From positions 356,987 to 420,986 of the forward strand of contig CAJNOP010000094.1 of assembly GCA_905250075.1 (NCBI GenBank): 64,000 bases of DNA. The letters run 5' to 3'. This DNA comes from Rotaria sp. Silwood1. Lineage: Eukaryota > Rotifera > Eurotatoria > Philodinida > Philodinidae. A program made the translations under genes and the position numbers. This document shows, piece after piece, positions 10,501 to 23,900 of this stretch. Numbering within the stretch: the first letter of the stretch is position 1; each line of letters starts with the position of its first letter. The notes beneath the pieces are model-generated. The model worked only from the letters and a program-made list of their open reading frames with translations, had not been told where the DNA came from and did not search any database.

Positions 10501-12837
10501 CTTCTATTTATTTTTTGTCTCTTTCTCTTCTTTATCGTCGATGACGTTGGTAACTTCTTTGTATTACTGACATCCCGTTTCAGAAAATGATGATGAAAAA
10601 ACGGGCACAACGGGAGGGAGATCGCTTGAATTAGCACTCTTTCGTTCGTTCGTTCGCTCAGGTTTTTTACTGATAATGCTGGTGCCGATAGAAAATGAAA
10701 AGAACTACACATACACACATACACCGAATGACAAAATAAAACTAGTCGTTGTATAGTAAACTCGTCGTTACTTATTTTTTTCTCCTTTTTTTTCTTCTTC
10801 TTCTTCTTCTTCTATTCTCCTTTTTTTCTTGATAAAAATCTGTTGTTTGTATTTCAGACGGCAGCAGCGAATCGAATGGAAAAGAATGTAACTTTACTCA
10901 TTCCCTTTCTACATTGTGCACGGCGACGTCTAGCGCTTAGCCCCGAGGCAGGAAATGTGCACGGGAACGACAATGAAAAGGAGGGAAGAAGAAAGAGAGA
11001 GAGAGAGAGAAGACGAGGGTGAGTGGGTGTTCCTGTTCTAGTAACGAATAGAAAGAATAGATTACGGGGAGATTGAACGAGGGCATGCATCGAACAAAAT
11101 TGTCGCCTTTGCTTAATTATGGATGACGGAAAATGGAAAGAGATGGAAAAAAAAAGAAAAGAAATAATAGCATGCCGTACTAATCCCCGATGCTGTGTGA
11201 GATGATAATCAGAAAGATGCATACTCACAAACAATCATCACAAAATAGACAGTTAGACAGATAGAAAAACTGACAGATACAAAGTTATGTGCATGCGACT
11301 CACTATGGACTTACGAGTTGTGCGTAGTGCAATGGTGCTACACGCTACTATTCATTTTAGGTTGCATGCAACAAGCATCATCATCCATCTTTTTTTCCCC
11401 TCTCTCTTTTTTCTTCATTTTTTTTCTTACAATGCCTTCGGGCCAGATTGGTTTAAGTCTTTTTCGTTGACTTACTTCTCTAACAGTCTAAAAGCTCATT
11501 AGTCTAATTGTCTATCATCGTCTACAAGACATTGGAAAGCGACTCGAGTGTCATCCGTTGTTTTTTATGTTATGTGTACGTTGTCGAGTAGTCAGATCTA
11601 TTTTGCTCGGTTAGATCGAAAAAAAAAAGAAGGCGGGAGGACTAGTCTTGTGCGCACACATGCCAGTTGATTGCATGACTTCCGGCCTGTCCGTCATGAT
11701 AATGGAGATGCAAGAAGCCAAGTGAACTCAAGAGGAATTGATGGAGACTCGTGCAAGATATAAAAGTATGAATTTTTGATGAGAAAAAAGGTCAAACTCA
11801 ACTATCCTTCGATAATTATAATATGAGATGATGAATTTATCAATTCAAGAAAGCTAACAAAATAAATTGATGCGTAAAATGATTGTCTATCAAGAAAAAA
11901 ATATATCAAATGATAAAACTCATATTTCGCTTAAATCATAATCTTTTACAATATTATTCTCAATGCTATAAAGGTTCCATAATGGTTCTTATTCTTCTTT
12001 TTCATATCAAATGTGTTAGTTCGCACAGTAATCATCTGCATCAAATACGACAATTACAAGACAAAAAAAAGAAATTAACTTCCCTCATGCATGAGGTGTG
12101 ACGAGTTTGTCCTTGAATAACGTTATATTATTCTGTTGTTGTTATTTAACAAAAAAGAAAGATGAAAAAAAAAAGAAATCTAGTTTTAATTCTTCTTCGA
12201 TGTTTTCTAGTGCTTCGTACATACACACACATAGAAGGTTTCTTTCGATCAAATATTATATATAAATATATATATGTTGTTTTATGTTGTTTTGTCTACT
12301 ACAATGAGGATGATTATGATGATTTTGGCTTTTTTTTAGTTAACAAAAAATTTTTGTTTATTTTCTGATGCACAAACTACAAATGGTAAATAAAACTTTG
12401 AATATTAATTTCTACCTTCAGCTGATACCAAATTAAGAAGCTTGAATAGTTCTCGTTGAACACGTGCATTCAGTTCAATGATATCGATACATCGTGATAC
12501 ATTTGTATCACACGAATTTAACTGAAAAATATCAAATACAAACAAAATAGACCGAAAGTTATTTTTTTGCAATTTCAAAAATTTATGCAATATTTCAAAG
12601 TTTTCTTTTTCCTTTTGTAAATACTTTATTGAAATATATTCTACTGGTTTACTATGCAAACATTGAGTGACTCGTTATTAGCCAACGGTCACACTATTAC
12701 ATCGATGTACAACTGCTTCTGTTATTGTTATTTTTAACACTCACCGAATACGTGTCATTGAAACGCGAAAGTTTATCTTGGAGTAAATTGAACGTTGACA
12801 TATCATTTAAACGACGAAGAAAGATTCTTGCCGACAT
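7561..12837 (-). CDS. SPATA18: SPATA18 / mitochondria-eating protein (MIEAP) homolog
   Basis: Eleven exons can be chained in phase: 12745-12837, 12416-12521, 9170-9425, 9012-9107, 8806-8958, 8523-8745, 8298-8456, 8059-8234, 7897-7990, 7770-7802 and 7561-7707. The product is about 511 residues, close to the human protein's size. The N-terminus ([14 protein letters not shown], then [19 protein letters not shown] and [11 protein letters not shown]) matches the family's N-terminal segment. A coiled coil and an RS-rich stretch (about 255-285) follow. The C-terminal MIEAP domain contains [22 protein letters not shown] and [11 protein letters not shown]. The family acts in mitochondrial quality control, promoting degradation of damaged mitochondrial proteins. 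The donor of exon 3 (GTACAT) is non-consensus. An alternative 3' splice (donor at 7586, acceptor at 7525) would end the protein slightly earlier, with a stop at 7514. The second intron is about 3 kb. Confidence 0.85.
9426..12415 (-). other. Large SPATA18 intron with simple repeats and shifted composition
   Basis: This 3 kb intron is far longer than the 45-80 bp introns around it. Its middle part (about 9600-11700) is richer in G+C and in purine/pyrimidine asymmetry than the rest of the window. It has a (TG)n run near 9615-9633, CT-rich runs near 9890-9930, TTC repeats near 10795-10815, and GA runs near 10995-11010. Open frames here are low-complexity and were not accepted as genes. An internal promoter or enhancer is possible but unproven. 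Confidence 0.55.
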
Positions 12838-14972
12838 AATTGACTTGATTTTCACAGTTTATTATTGTTGATGTGATTGTAACTGTTGTTCTCTTGATGG
12901 TTCACTTTTCAAGACGTATAGGTTGGTTAATGACCGATGATGAAGAATACAACAGAAAAAAGGGCGATCGAAAAAGAGAAAAAAAAGTATTGAAAGAATT
13001 TCGATTCACACAAACCAAGCAGAAAAGAACATTTCAACCACCGGCGACCACATTAAATAGAGTTCGAGAGAGAGAGAGAGAGAGAGAGAGAAGAAGGGAG
13101 AGAAAGGAAACGAGAGAGAACAAGAATTTTTTTTCGTTTTCGATACAAAAGAAATCACACATATGTGAATTAAGGTACTGCTGGTATCGGACGTCGAACA
13201 TCAGTCAACAACAACATACGAGTCGATCAATAGAAAAAAGAAGAAGACGAGAACGTTGTTGTTGTGGCTTTGACGAGTTTGTTAAAGTGCGGTAAAAAAG
13301 AAAAACGAGAATGAATGAGGAGGGGTAGCAAAAAAAAAGAATTAAAAAAAAAACTTCTCACACTCCTTATTGTAGTTTTGATGCACACAATGAAAATGAA
13401 GTTTTTCAGTGTATTGTAGTAAGAGGTTCTCGTGCAGGAAACAGCATACATGAGATTTCTTGCTTTCTCATTTATTTATAATGTCGATATAAAAATATTG
13501 ACCATGTGCATGATTTCACTTTTTAATTTTTCTTGTCATCAACATCTTTTCAAGGCTATTCCAGTTTTATCATTGGTATGCGATGCCAATAATTTAGTAA
13601 ACTTTTTTTTTTTTATAACGCATACGTCAAAGTATGCATCAAGGTTATCTATTAACAAAATGTGGATACAAAAAAAAAATCGCACAATAATCAATACAAT
13701 GAAAAAAACTTTAATAAAGCTTATTATTTCGGCTTGAAGCTAATTAGAAAAAGTATACACTCATTCAACTATTTCATTCTTAAGCTTTAAACAAAATTAA
13801 ATGATTAAATCAAAGAAGATTTTTTTGAATAAGAAAAAAAGAAAAGTTTTCATATTTATATTTTGAATACAATTGTTTCATATAAAAGATTGCTTAAGTT
13901 AAAAAATGTAACAATTTTAATATTAAATGACAGATAAGTACAGCTTCCGTTTTCATCCTATTAGTTATGTTGAAACGATAGATGGAATTGAAGTGCGACA
14001 TAAACATTTTCAATTATTCAAGCTATTTAAACAATTTAGTGTTTGTACAAGATTTTACTAGTCGTCAAGAATGTTAAACATTGTACTCATACAACTATTT
14101 CGAAAGAAGACAACATGTGGTTTGTAAAAATGAAATATGTTATACTAGTATTTGATTACTAGTGCTAATTTAAGTTGTTTTTTTCAGGCAAATAAAACAA
14201 AACGAAGTAAAGACTAAAGTGTTTGATAGATTTCAAATAAACATGTAATAAACTTCATTCTATTTATCATTAATAATAAATCATTTTACATATCTATTTT
14301 ATCATGTTTTTTAATGATTTGTTTAGAAAACCAGCAAATATTGTAAGTATTAAATGCAAAGTAATCATTATTATTATATCGGAAACAAACAATATTTTTC
14401 ATTATTCAATTTAGTGAAAAATTCAAATTTATATCTATATTTTGTGTATTGTTGATCACATGATATCAATTATAAAAGTTTGAAGATGAAAACAAATTAA
14501 ACTTTTTTTTTCTTTCATCCTATTGATCGAACAATACATTTATAGAAATAGGCTAATATAAAATAAGCTAAAAGCAATATTCATTTGTATTGTAAATTAA
14601 AATCTCCTAAGGCAGTCTTCAATATTTCAAGAAAAATTCTATTTCAACAATATCATAAAGTTGATTTAATCTTTTTATAGAGAAGAACAAAAAAAAAAAA
14701 AAAACGAAACAGACACAATATGAATATCAATAACAAACTGATCAATTGCAATTGTTTTTATGTTTTCTTTTTGTTGTTATCAAAAAAAGAACTGAAAATA
14801 ATACTTCTTTAATGAAATTTTATACTTGTAGAATAAAGTTCGTTTCATTCTCTATTTACTACATCAGTTCGTTACATATGGACGTAGTTTTTTTTTCTAA
14901 TACTCAAGGTATGATGTACAAACAAAGAAAAGAAAACCATGTAGAAATCCTAATTTATTCTTTCGCTTTTTG
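12838..14972. other. Intergenic region upstream of SPATA18
   Basis: This is the promoter side of SPATA18 and the 3' flank of MRPS15. It contains a GA microsatellite at about 13067-13092 and AT-rich sequence, with no supported gene. The low-complexity open frames at 12873-13295 and 13432-13737 have no recognisable domain. Confidence 0.5.
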
Positions 14973-17647
14973 TTATTCAACAATAGTTTTAGTTCGTTGT
15001 CGACGAATTTCATTATGTTTAGCAATTTGAAGACGTAAATCTTGCAAATTATGTTGAATTTCATTTAATAAAGATTCTTTTTCTATTGCAAATTTTTCTT
15101 TTTCAACAGCAAAACGTAATTTTAATTCATTTTTTTTAACTTGAACAGCATCATGTGCTTGTTGTTGTAAACGCATACGTTCTAATTCTCGATCATCATG
15201 ATCAACTTGTGTTATAAATGGATTTTCTGGTGTGTGTTCAATTCGTAAAACTTTTTTAATCCATTCATAGACATCATAATCAGCATGCATTAATTTATTT
15301 AGTAAAAAATTACGTATCATTTGAAGTTTACTAACAACATGTCGACGACTGATTCGCTATACAAATTCAAATATGTTTATTATTTAAGCCAAAAAAAAAA
15401 CAAGAATAAAAAGTTACCCGTGGATCAATATCACCATATTTCATATGCATTCGAATACGGGCAGTTAGCTTAGCAACTAGAAAAAAAAAAAAAGATCAAA
15501 AGAATTTTTGTTATTTATAATTGTTAAATGTGAAAGGCTACTGGAACTTTTTTTTTCGAGATTAGTCTATTGTTAACGTAGAATATCTTTGATCTGTATT
15601 AAAAGAAAAACATATTTCTGAAGAGTCGCTCCTGATTCTCATCTAGTTTCCCATCATAAGTGTTTCTCTCATTTTCAACCTCAGCCGTGTGTCTAGTCTC
15701 AGCATAACTTTCTGTGTCTCATGACAATATGTAGAGTAGGATATAGAGAAAAATCCCACAAAAAATAAATCCTAGAAGCTACTGGATTATTTTTTGATGA
15801 TCTCTACATGATGAATATTAAAAGAAAATAATGCTAACATAAGACTTTACAGGAAACAAATAAAAATAGATATTAGCATTTTAGAGTTAATTAGAAATAA
15901 TCCTAGATGACATCATCTTGTTCTATTAATATATGTGTAAATACTCTGCTGTTTTTATAAAATAGTGTAAAAATGATTCATGTTCATAATAATTTATACA
16001 AAAAAACATTATTCATATTTTTGTAATTTGCAAGAACTTTACTTCAAGAAACCTATGAAAAATATTTGTAATTCATAATTCAGAAGAAACTTTAAGAATA
16101 TTGTGCAAATGATTTTCTCTGGAGGTATTGATGAAGAAAAGTGGGGGAGAATTTCGTTAGAATATTCTAATAACGAATCATCGAATAGATTTTAGACAAG
16201 ACATTTGTTCAGTTTTGATGCACTAGAAAATATTCCCAACGAATAAAAGGTTATAAGATGTGAACAGCATTATGTACGCTTAGACACTTTATCTCATGAC
16301 GGAAGTTTTCCAATTGATCATATCGCTTTTTCGTAAAAACATACATAACTGTATGCAGTTCACTGAGCTGATTTCTAACATCAGAGTCTAAGCGGCCCTT
16401 AGACCTTTCTAGGTTCTGTATCATTACTCTGAATCCCCTTTCAATAAGGGTATTTCTCATTAAATTCAATCTTTTAATCAGTCTACCATATACCACGTGA
16501 CAAAATATCAACAGAAACACTATTCTATAGACACTTTAACCTTAGGAATGCATAGAATAGTTTCTTCAAGTATAAAATATTGGCACATTGAGAACATATT
16601 TCCAAAAGAAGCGATAGATTGAGCGAGATTATATAACGTAATACATACGAGTAAATTATTTCTTTATGCTTTCATTATGTGAAAAATATTAAAGCCAAAA
16701 GGGCACTTTTGTATATTTACTCTTTTTCTGTCTTAAGGTGTATTTTAGCATTTGAAACTCAAGGTTGAAGTGTCTATAAAAAAGTATTCCTGTGAATATT
16801 TTGTCTAGTGGCACATAATAGGCTGATTAATCGATGGAATTTGCTGAGAAACATCCTATCAGCAGGAAGTTTAGAGTAATGATGCTGAAACTAGAAGTCG
16901 TTGAAAACGTTATCTAACAGGTCAGAAATGAATAAACATCTTGTATAAAAATTTTTCGATCGTCCGTTAGTTCTCTTTATTTTCTACTATGAAAGCTGTC
17001 AAAATAAATTGCACTCAATGTTGATCCATTTTCTTTTGTATAAAATACTCACTGAGAACTTCATATGATGATTGGTCTAAAGGATGACGTTGAACAGCTT
17101 TTACCAAATAATCCGAATAATATTGTTGAATTTCAGCCTATTAATAAATTTCATCAGCAAAAAAAATGACAAAAAAAAGAGCGGAATGACATACTCGAGT
17201 AGCATACTCAAGAGTAAATACACGTTTAACAACATCATCAGCACTAGAATAATTAATTTCAAAAATGTTATTACATAGAAAATAGAAAACAAAGATAAGA
17301 CTACAAACGTTTTTAATTCTTCAGAATTTTCAAAACCAGGTCGTAAAATTTTGCTTAAATCAAAGTTTGGATACGGATCAATATCACCTAGAAACATAAT
17401 CACAAATGATTTTTTGTTTTTTATTTAAATCTATATTAAAATTTATTCAATTCACACCCGTTTCCCATCGTGGTCTTGGTTTATACATATGTGCAGGCAA
17501 TACACGTTTATGTTTTCCTACAATACCCGGTGGAACTGTTGAAGCTGACCGTATCCATAAGATTCTATGGACTAAATTTGTTTGATTTTTTCCGAAAGCT
17601 TGAAAAATCAATGATGGTACTATTTGTTTTGTTATGACTGTTAACAT
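14973..17647 (-). CDS. MRPS15: Mitochondrial ribosomal protein uS15m
   Basis: There are six exons with consistent phases: 17458-17647, 17309-17387, 17195-17243, 17053-17137, 15418-15476 and 14973-15356. They encode about 281 residues. The S15 fold region reads LIAKLTARIRMHMKYGDIDPR, then RISRRHVVSKLQMIRNFLLNKL, then DYDVYEWIKKVLRIEH. This matches the helix-rich core of bacterial S15 and the animal mitochondrial form, which has the same YDV(F/Y)E segment. The N-terminus (VITKQIVPSLIFQAFGKN) is basic and hydrophobic, as expected for a mitochondrial targeting peptide. The C-terminal charged helix is an extension typical of the mitochondrial protein. The protein joins the small mitoribosomal subunit and contacts 12S rRNA. 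The fourth intron is about 1.6 kb, unlike the others. Confidence 0.85.
15477..17052 (-). other. Large MRPS15 intron
   Basis: This 1.58 kb intron separates two exons of the S15 core. It contains an open frame at 16251-16520 (minus, 89 codons, charged and helical-looking) with no recognised family, and an imperfect palindrome centred at about 16164. No transposon termini could be defined. Confidence 0.5.
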
Positions 17648-17883
17648 CTAGATAAATGAAGCATAAATTTTTTTTTCTCATATTTTTGGCAACTAAAAAA
17701 AAAAGAAAAAAAAAAAAAACAAGAAGAATAGGTCTCTGTCTCTTACTCCTTGTAAAGCGGAAAAAAAATGAAGAAAAAAAAAAACCCGACTGATCAACAA
17801 TGAAAAGTTTGGTTTATAATTTTAATTAGTTAGTCAATTAAAAAAAAAAAAAAATTTGTTTTTTTTTTCTTTCTTTTGTTCGT

Positions 17884-20522
17884 TTAATCAACATCAAGAT
17901 CTAAATCAGATTGATGTTGGTGTATTTCACGAGCACCATTTGATAGATTTGATGTTAATGATTGCATGAGATTTTCAAAAGGATTTGATGGTGTTGAAGA
18001 TTTCTGTTTAAGACCAAAAAATAATGTACCAATTCGATCAACATATTGAACTAAGGTTGAATCACGTTCAAGTGATGGTTTATATGCATTGACCAATGAT
18101 GAAAAACAACGAGTCGTTTCGGATGATGGTAATGCATCTAAATAAAAAACATTTTGCATTTCATTAGATTTAAAAAAAAGAAAATAATATCAAGAGATGA
18201 AATCAGACTAGATTGTTCACGACCGGTATCGGTCGATCTGATATCTATACAGACCAGTTATATCGTACTATTCCATCTGTGAAAGGTGATATTTGACGTA
18301 GTCAGCTTCCGATCAAATTTCATTAAAAATCTTCTATGAGATAATATGAGTAAAATAATAAATAAAATATAATCTTAATGATCAATCTACTAGTATTGAT
18401 TTCATGCTTGCCAATATCTTTTATAAAAGTATAATGTTAACAGATGTTATAGAATTTTGTTTTAATTGAATAAATATATGTTTGAACAAATTGTTTATAG
18501 TCAATTAAAGGTAATTCTATTTATCTTGCAACAGAATATGAACTAGATCATTTAAAAACTAGTTAATCTATATAAATGAATCTAGAAGGATCAACCCAAT
18601 CTTTGACGGTGCCTCGTCACGTTGTTTTTCATACTGAAGACAATACTGGTAAGGACATAAATAGACTAGCTTTCTAATGAAAGACTACCTCGAGTGTTGA
18701 AAGGATCTTTTCTAGATTTAAATAATAAATACATATTATTTGAATTCTAAAGAAAAAATCTGACTAGTTTATAATTCATATTCTTGACATAATTGAAATG
18801 CACTCAAGAGAAAATTCATTTGAATAAAAAACTTAAAAATTAACATCGTCATTAAATGTTGATCAAACATTGGAACTAATTTTTTTTTTAAAGATTAATA
18901 AATTCTCTAAAACAATAGAAAAGTCTTATTATTTATGAACCATCATGATCACAAGAAATATCATCCACTGGAACAGCAGTAAAAATAGAACTAAAGGAAA
19001 TAAATATGAAATAACTGAGAATCTCAAATCTTATCGTTTTCATTACTGAATTAAAAGCATTCAATAATCTCGATTGTTTCATTTCGAATAATTCTTACGA
19101 GAGAACATTTTCAACTGTTTTATTCAGGCTCTATGCATAAAGTAAACTATAGTGAGATATAAAAAACCTTATAAAAATGAGTACCCTTAGATCTTATATT
19201 CAGAGTTATGGACATGTTACTAAAGTTTTAGCCTCCGGCATCGTACGTACATTAAGAAATTGAATGACCATATTTCGACCTAAGATTTTACCCACATACA
19301 GATCTATTTATTAGTAGAATGTCCTGACAATGTCAAAGGTTAAAACGCCAGTAAAGTGTCTATAACTCTGGACAAAAGAGGTAAAAGAACTTATCCTTAT
19401 GAAATTTTTCATACATCACTAGAATCTATCTAATGTACAGAGTTTGAATTAAAAATGCTTCCAGTTTAGTTTCAATACATTCATATTCTTATATAAAAGA
19501 CCAATAATCAAGTTTTATTTCATAAAATAATCTAAATATATTAGAAGAAATTTATCATTTCGAAAAAACCTTCGTTCTTCATATAGATTATTCGTTCGAA
19601 AATGAAACTATCTGAAAATTTTACCTGATCGATGAATTGGTTCTCCACTGGCTACATTATTATTCGTTGATGTTTTAACAAGAGTTTTTTTTAAACATAA
19701 TAAAAGAAACCAAAGAAAATTTAACATTGGATAACCATTATTAAATGGTCCTGGTGGTGGTTGTTGAATTTTTGGATGTTTTTCAACATATGTTACAAAA
19801 ACAAGATAAGCTGTATGAAAATTACGTAGTAATAAATATTGTAAAACAGTTTGTGCAATAAATAAATCAATTTCTGATGGATAACCAAATTTTTGATGTG
19901 CTTCAATAAGCATTATTGCAAATGAACGTCCATCATAACAACGTAAATAATGATAACGACTATCTTTATAATTTTTTTCTTGTTCCCAAAGTATATGTGC
20001 AAAACATTCATGCAATTTTGGATGACCAAATTTGTGATAAACTGAATTTTTTGATGATTGTGTTGATGAATTTGATTCAGTTAAAGTTGAAAATATTGAT
20101 GTTGATAATGATGAATTTGATTCTAAACGAATAGTAGGTAATTGTTCATCTTCTTGTTGATTATATGGTATTTGTGATGACCAACGTAAAACATTACAAG
20201 CAAATTCTGTTCGTTCATCATGAATAGATTTTAATAATTGAAATAAAATACAAATTTCTTTAAGAATATTATCAGTTAAATTATTTATATTAGAACGATT
20301 TAATGTTTCTATATAACATTTACATAGATCATAACCACTATTTGATTGATTATGTTCAAGAAAATAACAAGCTGATTCAAAAAGAAATGTTAAAATATTT
20401 TCATCACTTGTTGTTGAACGAAGACGAACATATATTGTACGACATATTTGATGAGCTTGATAAAAATCTTGATTTTGTTTACATTGTTCTAATTTATCAT
20501 AGAGACGTTGTGAAGAGGCCAT
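17884..20522 (-). CDS. GET4: GET4/TRC35, tail-anchored protein targeting factor
   Basis: There are two exons, 19625-20522 and 17884-18137, joined in phase through a 1.49 kb intron, giving about 383 residues. The N-terminal helical repeats contain QNQDFYQAHQICRTIYVR. The central part has GHPKLHECFAHILWEQEKNY followed by SRYHYLRCYDG, then IDLFIAQTVLQYLLLRN and MLNFLWFLLLCL. The end has YKPSLERDSTLVQYVDRIGTLFFG. These match the conserved order of animal GET4, an all-helical TPR-like protein. GET4 links the BAG6 complex to GET3/TRC40 so that tail-anchored proteins are handed over for ER insertion; defective proteins go to degradation. A polar Ser/Thr-rich insert (about residues 130-165) is longer than I expect for the human protein. 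The gene is divergent from ATRX, with 427 bp between start codons. Confidence 0.87.
18138..19624 (-). other. Large GET4 intron
   Basis: This 1.49 kb AT-rich intron interrupts the codon after residue 299. I found no open frame of note and could not define transposon ends, although its size suggests an old insertion. Confidence 0.45.
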
Positions 20523-20949
20523 AATTTTAGTTTTTTTTTTTTTTTTCTCTATTGATGAATATACTCGACAGAACGACCTATAATAACTAAATTTATGTTT
20601 TGTCCGTCCGATTGAGAAACGATTGATAATGAGTCATCATATCTTTTTTTTTTGCAATATTTTTTGTTTTTAATTTTTATTAATAAATATAGATAAGAAA
20701 AATTGTTATTAGAATTAAAATTGAATTTGAAAAATTTTAATTCAATAGAAATATTTTTAAGAAAAAATAAAAATCTTCCGACGACATCTATGTATTCGGT
20801 CAAAAGGTGAACAAATCAAATTGTTAAGAACGATAAAGCTTTGTTTCATAAGGTACATTTCTTTGTCTCATTGGCAATGACCTTTTTAATTCTCTAATGT
20901 AAAAATTTAATGTGGTCAGTTTGCTTTTAAATTAATTTATTTATTAATT
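20523..20949. promoter_or_regulatory. Bidirectional promoter region GET4 / ATRX
   Basis: The start codons of GET4 (minus) and ATRX (plus) are 427 bp apart and point away from each other. Both promoters and both 5' UTRs must therefore lie here, unless there are untranslated upstream exons. The sequence is AT-rich without a clear TATA element at a defined distance. Confidence 0.5.
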
Positions 20950-23900
20950 ATGGGAAAACGAGGACGTCCACCAAAAAGAAAATCTGTTACCAATACTCCA
21001 TCAAAACGTGATCAATGTTATACTATATTAAGTAGTGATGATGAAACTGGTAATAAAAAAGAAACTTTACGTTTACCATCTCCAAGTCAACGACGAGGAG
21101 TAGGAAATGAACGCAATGGAACAATTATTATTACACCACCTGATCGTACAATATCTTCGACAAACAGTGTTGAAAAAAATACACCAGTTACAAGAAATAA
21201 TAATAATAATAATAACAATACTAATAACAAGAAAATTATTATTAATCATAATAACAAAGACAGCAATGCATCTGGTGATACAGATGCAACAGAAGTGTAT
21301 GTACAAACATTTCGTTTTCCATCGAGATATTTCTATGGAGACTTTTTTGGTTAATTAAATGAAAAGTTTTCTAATGATTTCTACAAGTAAAGAGTTTAAC
21401 TATCGAATTGTGATAGTTGATTACTATACCTAATCATTGGAAGCTTTATGAATTATATTATTCGTTGATATTATCTGTAAATGAAATGAAATTCGTGGTG
21501 AAGTTTTTTATTAAAATTAGAATCCTATAGAGCTCTGTCGAATTCCGAAAAATCTTGTTTGTCCTTCTCACAAGTCATATAGGATTGTCCCATAAATTTT
21601 CTGTACGAAACACTCGAGATCGTACCCTGCTGCAAGTAAAATGGAATTCAGTAATAGAAGAAAGGTTGGCCCAAAAGAGTCTAATAAAAACATTGTACTT
21701 AATCTTCACCATCCATGAGCATAAAAGTGTAATCAGGTAATATACTTATTATTCGAAGTCGATAGATGTCTGCGTCTAAACATTAGAAAGTTATAAAAAA
21801 GTGATTGAAGAGGTTCTCTATATCAGAATTGAAAACACACCGAAAAGATTTTTCATAGTTTAGAAACAATGATATTTATTCTGCAGTTTGAAAATTTCAA
21901 CAAACGTTTACTTTTCTGTAGATCACATTAAAGGTCTAACGGATTTGAGTGCTTGTAAATACTGTGGACACTACCGAAACTGTAGAAAAAGATAGAGCTC
22001 ATAACGAATATCCTACGGACATGCATGATGATGACTTTGATTTATACTAAAAAAAAAGTTTTCGAAATAAATATCAAGGATGAATATTGTCATCCTTTAC
22101 AATGAAGCCCTCCTTAAAAAAGTCAATTGTTGTCTGAAAACTGAAAATTGACGTAAATGGACGATAAGGTAGCCCGAGGTCTGGTCTTTCATATATAACA
22201 TGGTTTTCCATTTGTCATCCGATTTCTTCCGAAAATTTTTATTATTTTGTGTAAAAGAGCATTTTAAGATGCAGATCGTGACGAAAATCCTTTTTTTGTG
22301 TACTCAAAAAGTGAGTACACTCTAGAATCGGTCAGTGTGTCCGTCCGGCCGTTTACACGATAACTTTTGAAAGGAAAATCCAATCGCGATGAAATTTTCT
22401 ACATAGTTCAGTCTTAACAATGTCTCGGTCAAGTTCGAAGATGAGAAGAATTGACTGAACCATTCCTGAGTTATTGCAAAAATACTCATTTTTTCCTATG
22501 GCTTCCTATGCGAAAATCGACCCATCCCCGCTTTCGTAAAAAACTTTTCCTATCATACTCAAGCAAAACCCCACCTATTATATACCATTCGATAGAGAAT
22601 TTTACGAGCTACAAAGTGGTATGTAAAACATAAAGAAACAAGAAGGCTAGCTCACCTATTGCAAAGATAAATAAACGGAAATCGGTTCTGTTCTTGTCCA
22701 CGCTCTAATTGATCCACAATTAGAGCACTATCTTCCGATAAGAGGTGATGTTTGAAGGTTTTCTGGGGTGGAGAACTCAAATCTGTACTCCACTTGTTTC
22801 GATGCCCTAGGGGTTGAGCACTGACCAATAGAAATCAAGTTATAGAAAGAACGACTTTCTGAGGGTAAATTAAGGCGAAGAATTCAAATCTGAGCTGTAT
22901 TCGCCCACAAATCCTATTGGTTGAGCAGTAGTCAATAGAATTCAATTGTTTATAGAAAAGGTTTGCCAAGCTAATTTGTATATCGACGCATTCTAGGATG
23001 ACTGATTTGTCTCATTCACTTTTTGAAGTACACATAACTCTCGGACTTAAGTCCGAGGTTTCCACATTTTTTAAAATTAGCGTCATGTTTTGCGACAACT
23101 GGTTTCTCATGTGCTTGGTCTCAGCTCGATTTTTGAGGTGAGGGAGGCATAAAACCAAGGTAATCATAGATGTTCGTTTAGTCTTCAGTTCTATATGTTT
23201 CGAAAAGTTACCTTGATACTTAATTGTAAAACGTCTTGTACAAGTAAAAATCAAAGTAGTCATTGATGTCCACAATTCTTTTCATGTATTCAACGAATTT
23301 GTACTTTTTTCCCCCCACTATAAATGTGACATAGAACTTAATACAGTATGACTTTGTTATTGTAGTTTCTGTACCAGTTAAGATCAAACGATGATTTGAA
23401 TCATATAAAACTCTAGACTATCCAATGTTTTTGAATTTTGATCAAATATTGATGTTTTTTTTTCTTCTTTTTAATAGATATTCAGTTAGTAACGATGATG
23501 ATGAGGATTATACTGAAAAAGCACCAAAAGTTTCACCAATAAAACGCAAACGTAAACCACCAGTTGTTAAAGTTAATCATGCTCTATCGGAAAATAGTGA
23601 TGATGATTTAACTTATTCCAGACGTTCAATAAATATAAAACAAAAAAAACGTCAAGAAACATCATCATCATCATCATTATCAAGTGATGATAGTCAATCA
23701 CGAAAACGTGCTCGTCCACCTATACCAACATTTAAACGAGCACAAGCAAAAAAAAAGAAGAAAAATTTCGATGAAACATCTGATGATGATGTTGTTACTG
23801 ATGAAGATTACCATACAGATGTTGAAAAAATGGATGACAAAGCATTAATTAAAAAAACTGAACAACGAATGTTACATGATGAAGATTTAACAGTAATGAC

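Noticed and set aside
9651..11234. Overlapping open frames on both strands in the SPATA18 intron, rich in Lys/Arg/Glu or Ser/Phe
   Set aside because: They come from GA/CT-rich simple sequence. They are low-complexity, overlap each other on opposite strands and have no recognisable domain.
16251..16520. 89-codon minus-strand frame in the MRPS15 intron
   Set aside because: It is charged and helical-looking, but there is no family match, no splice context and no promoter. Chance is adequate in AT-rich DNA.
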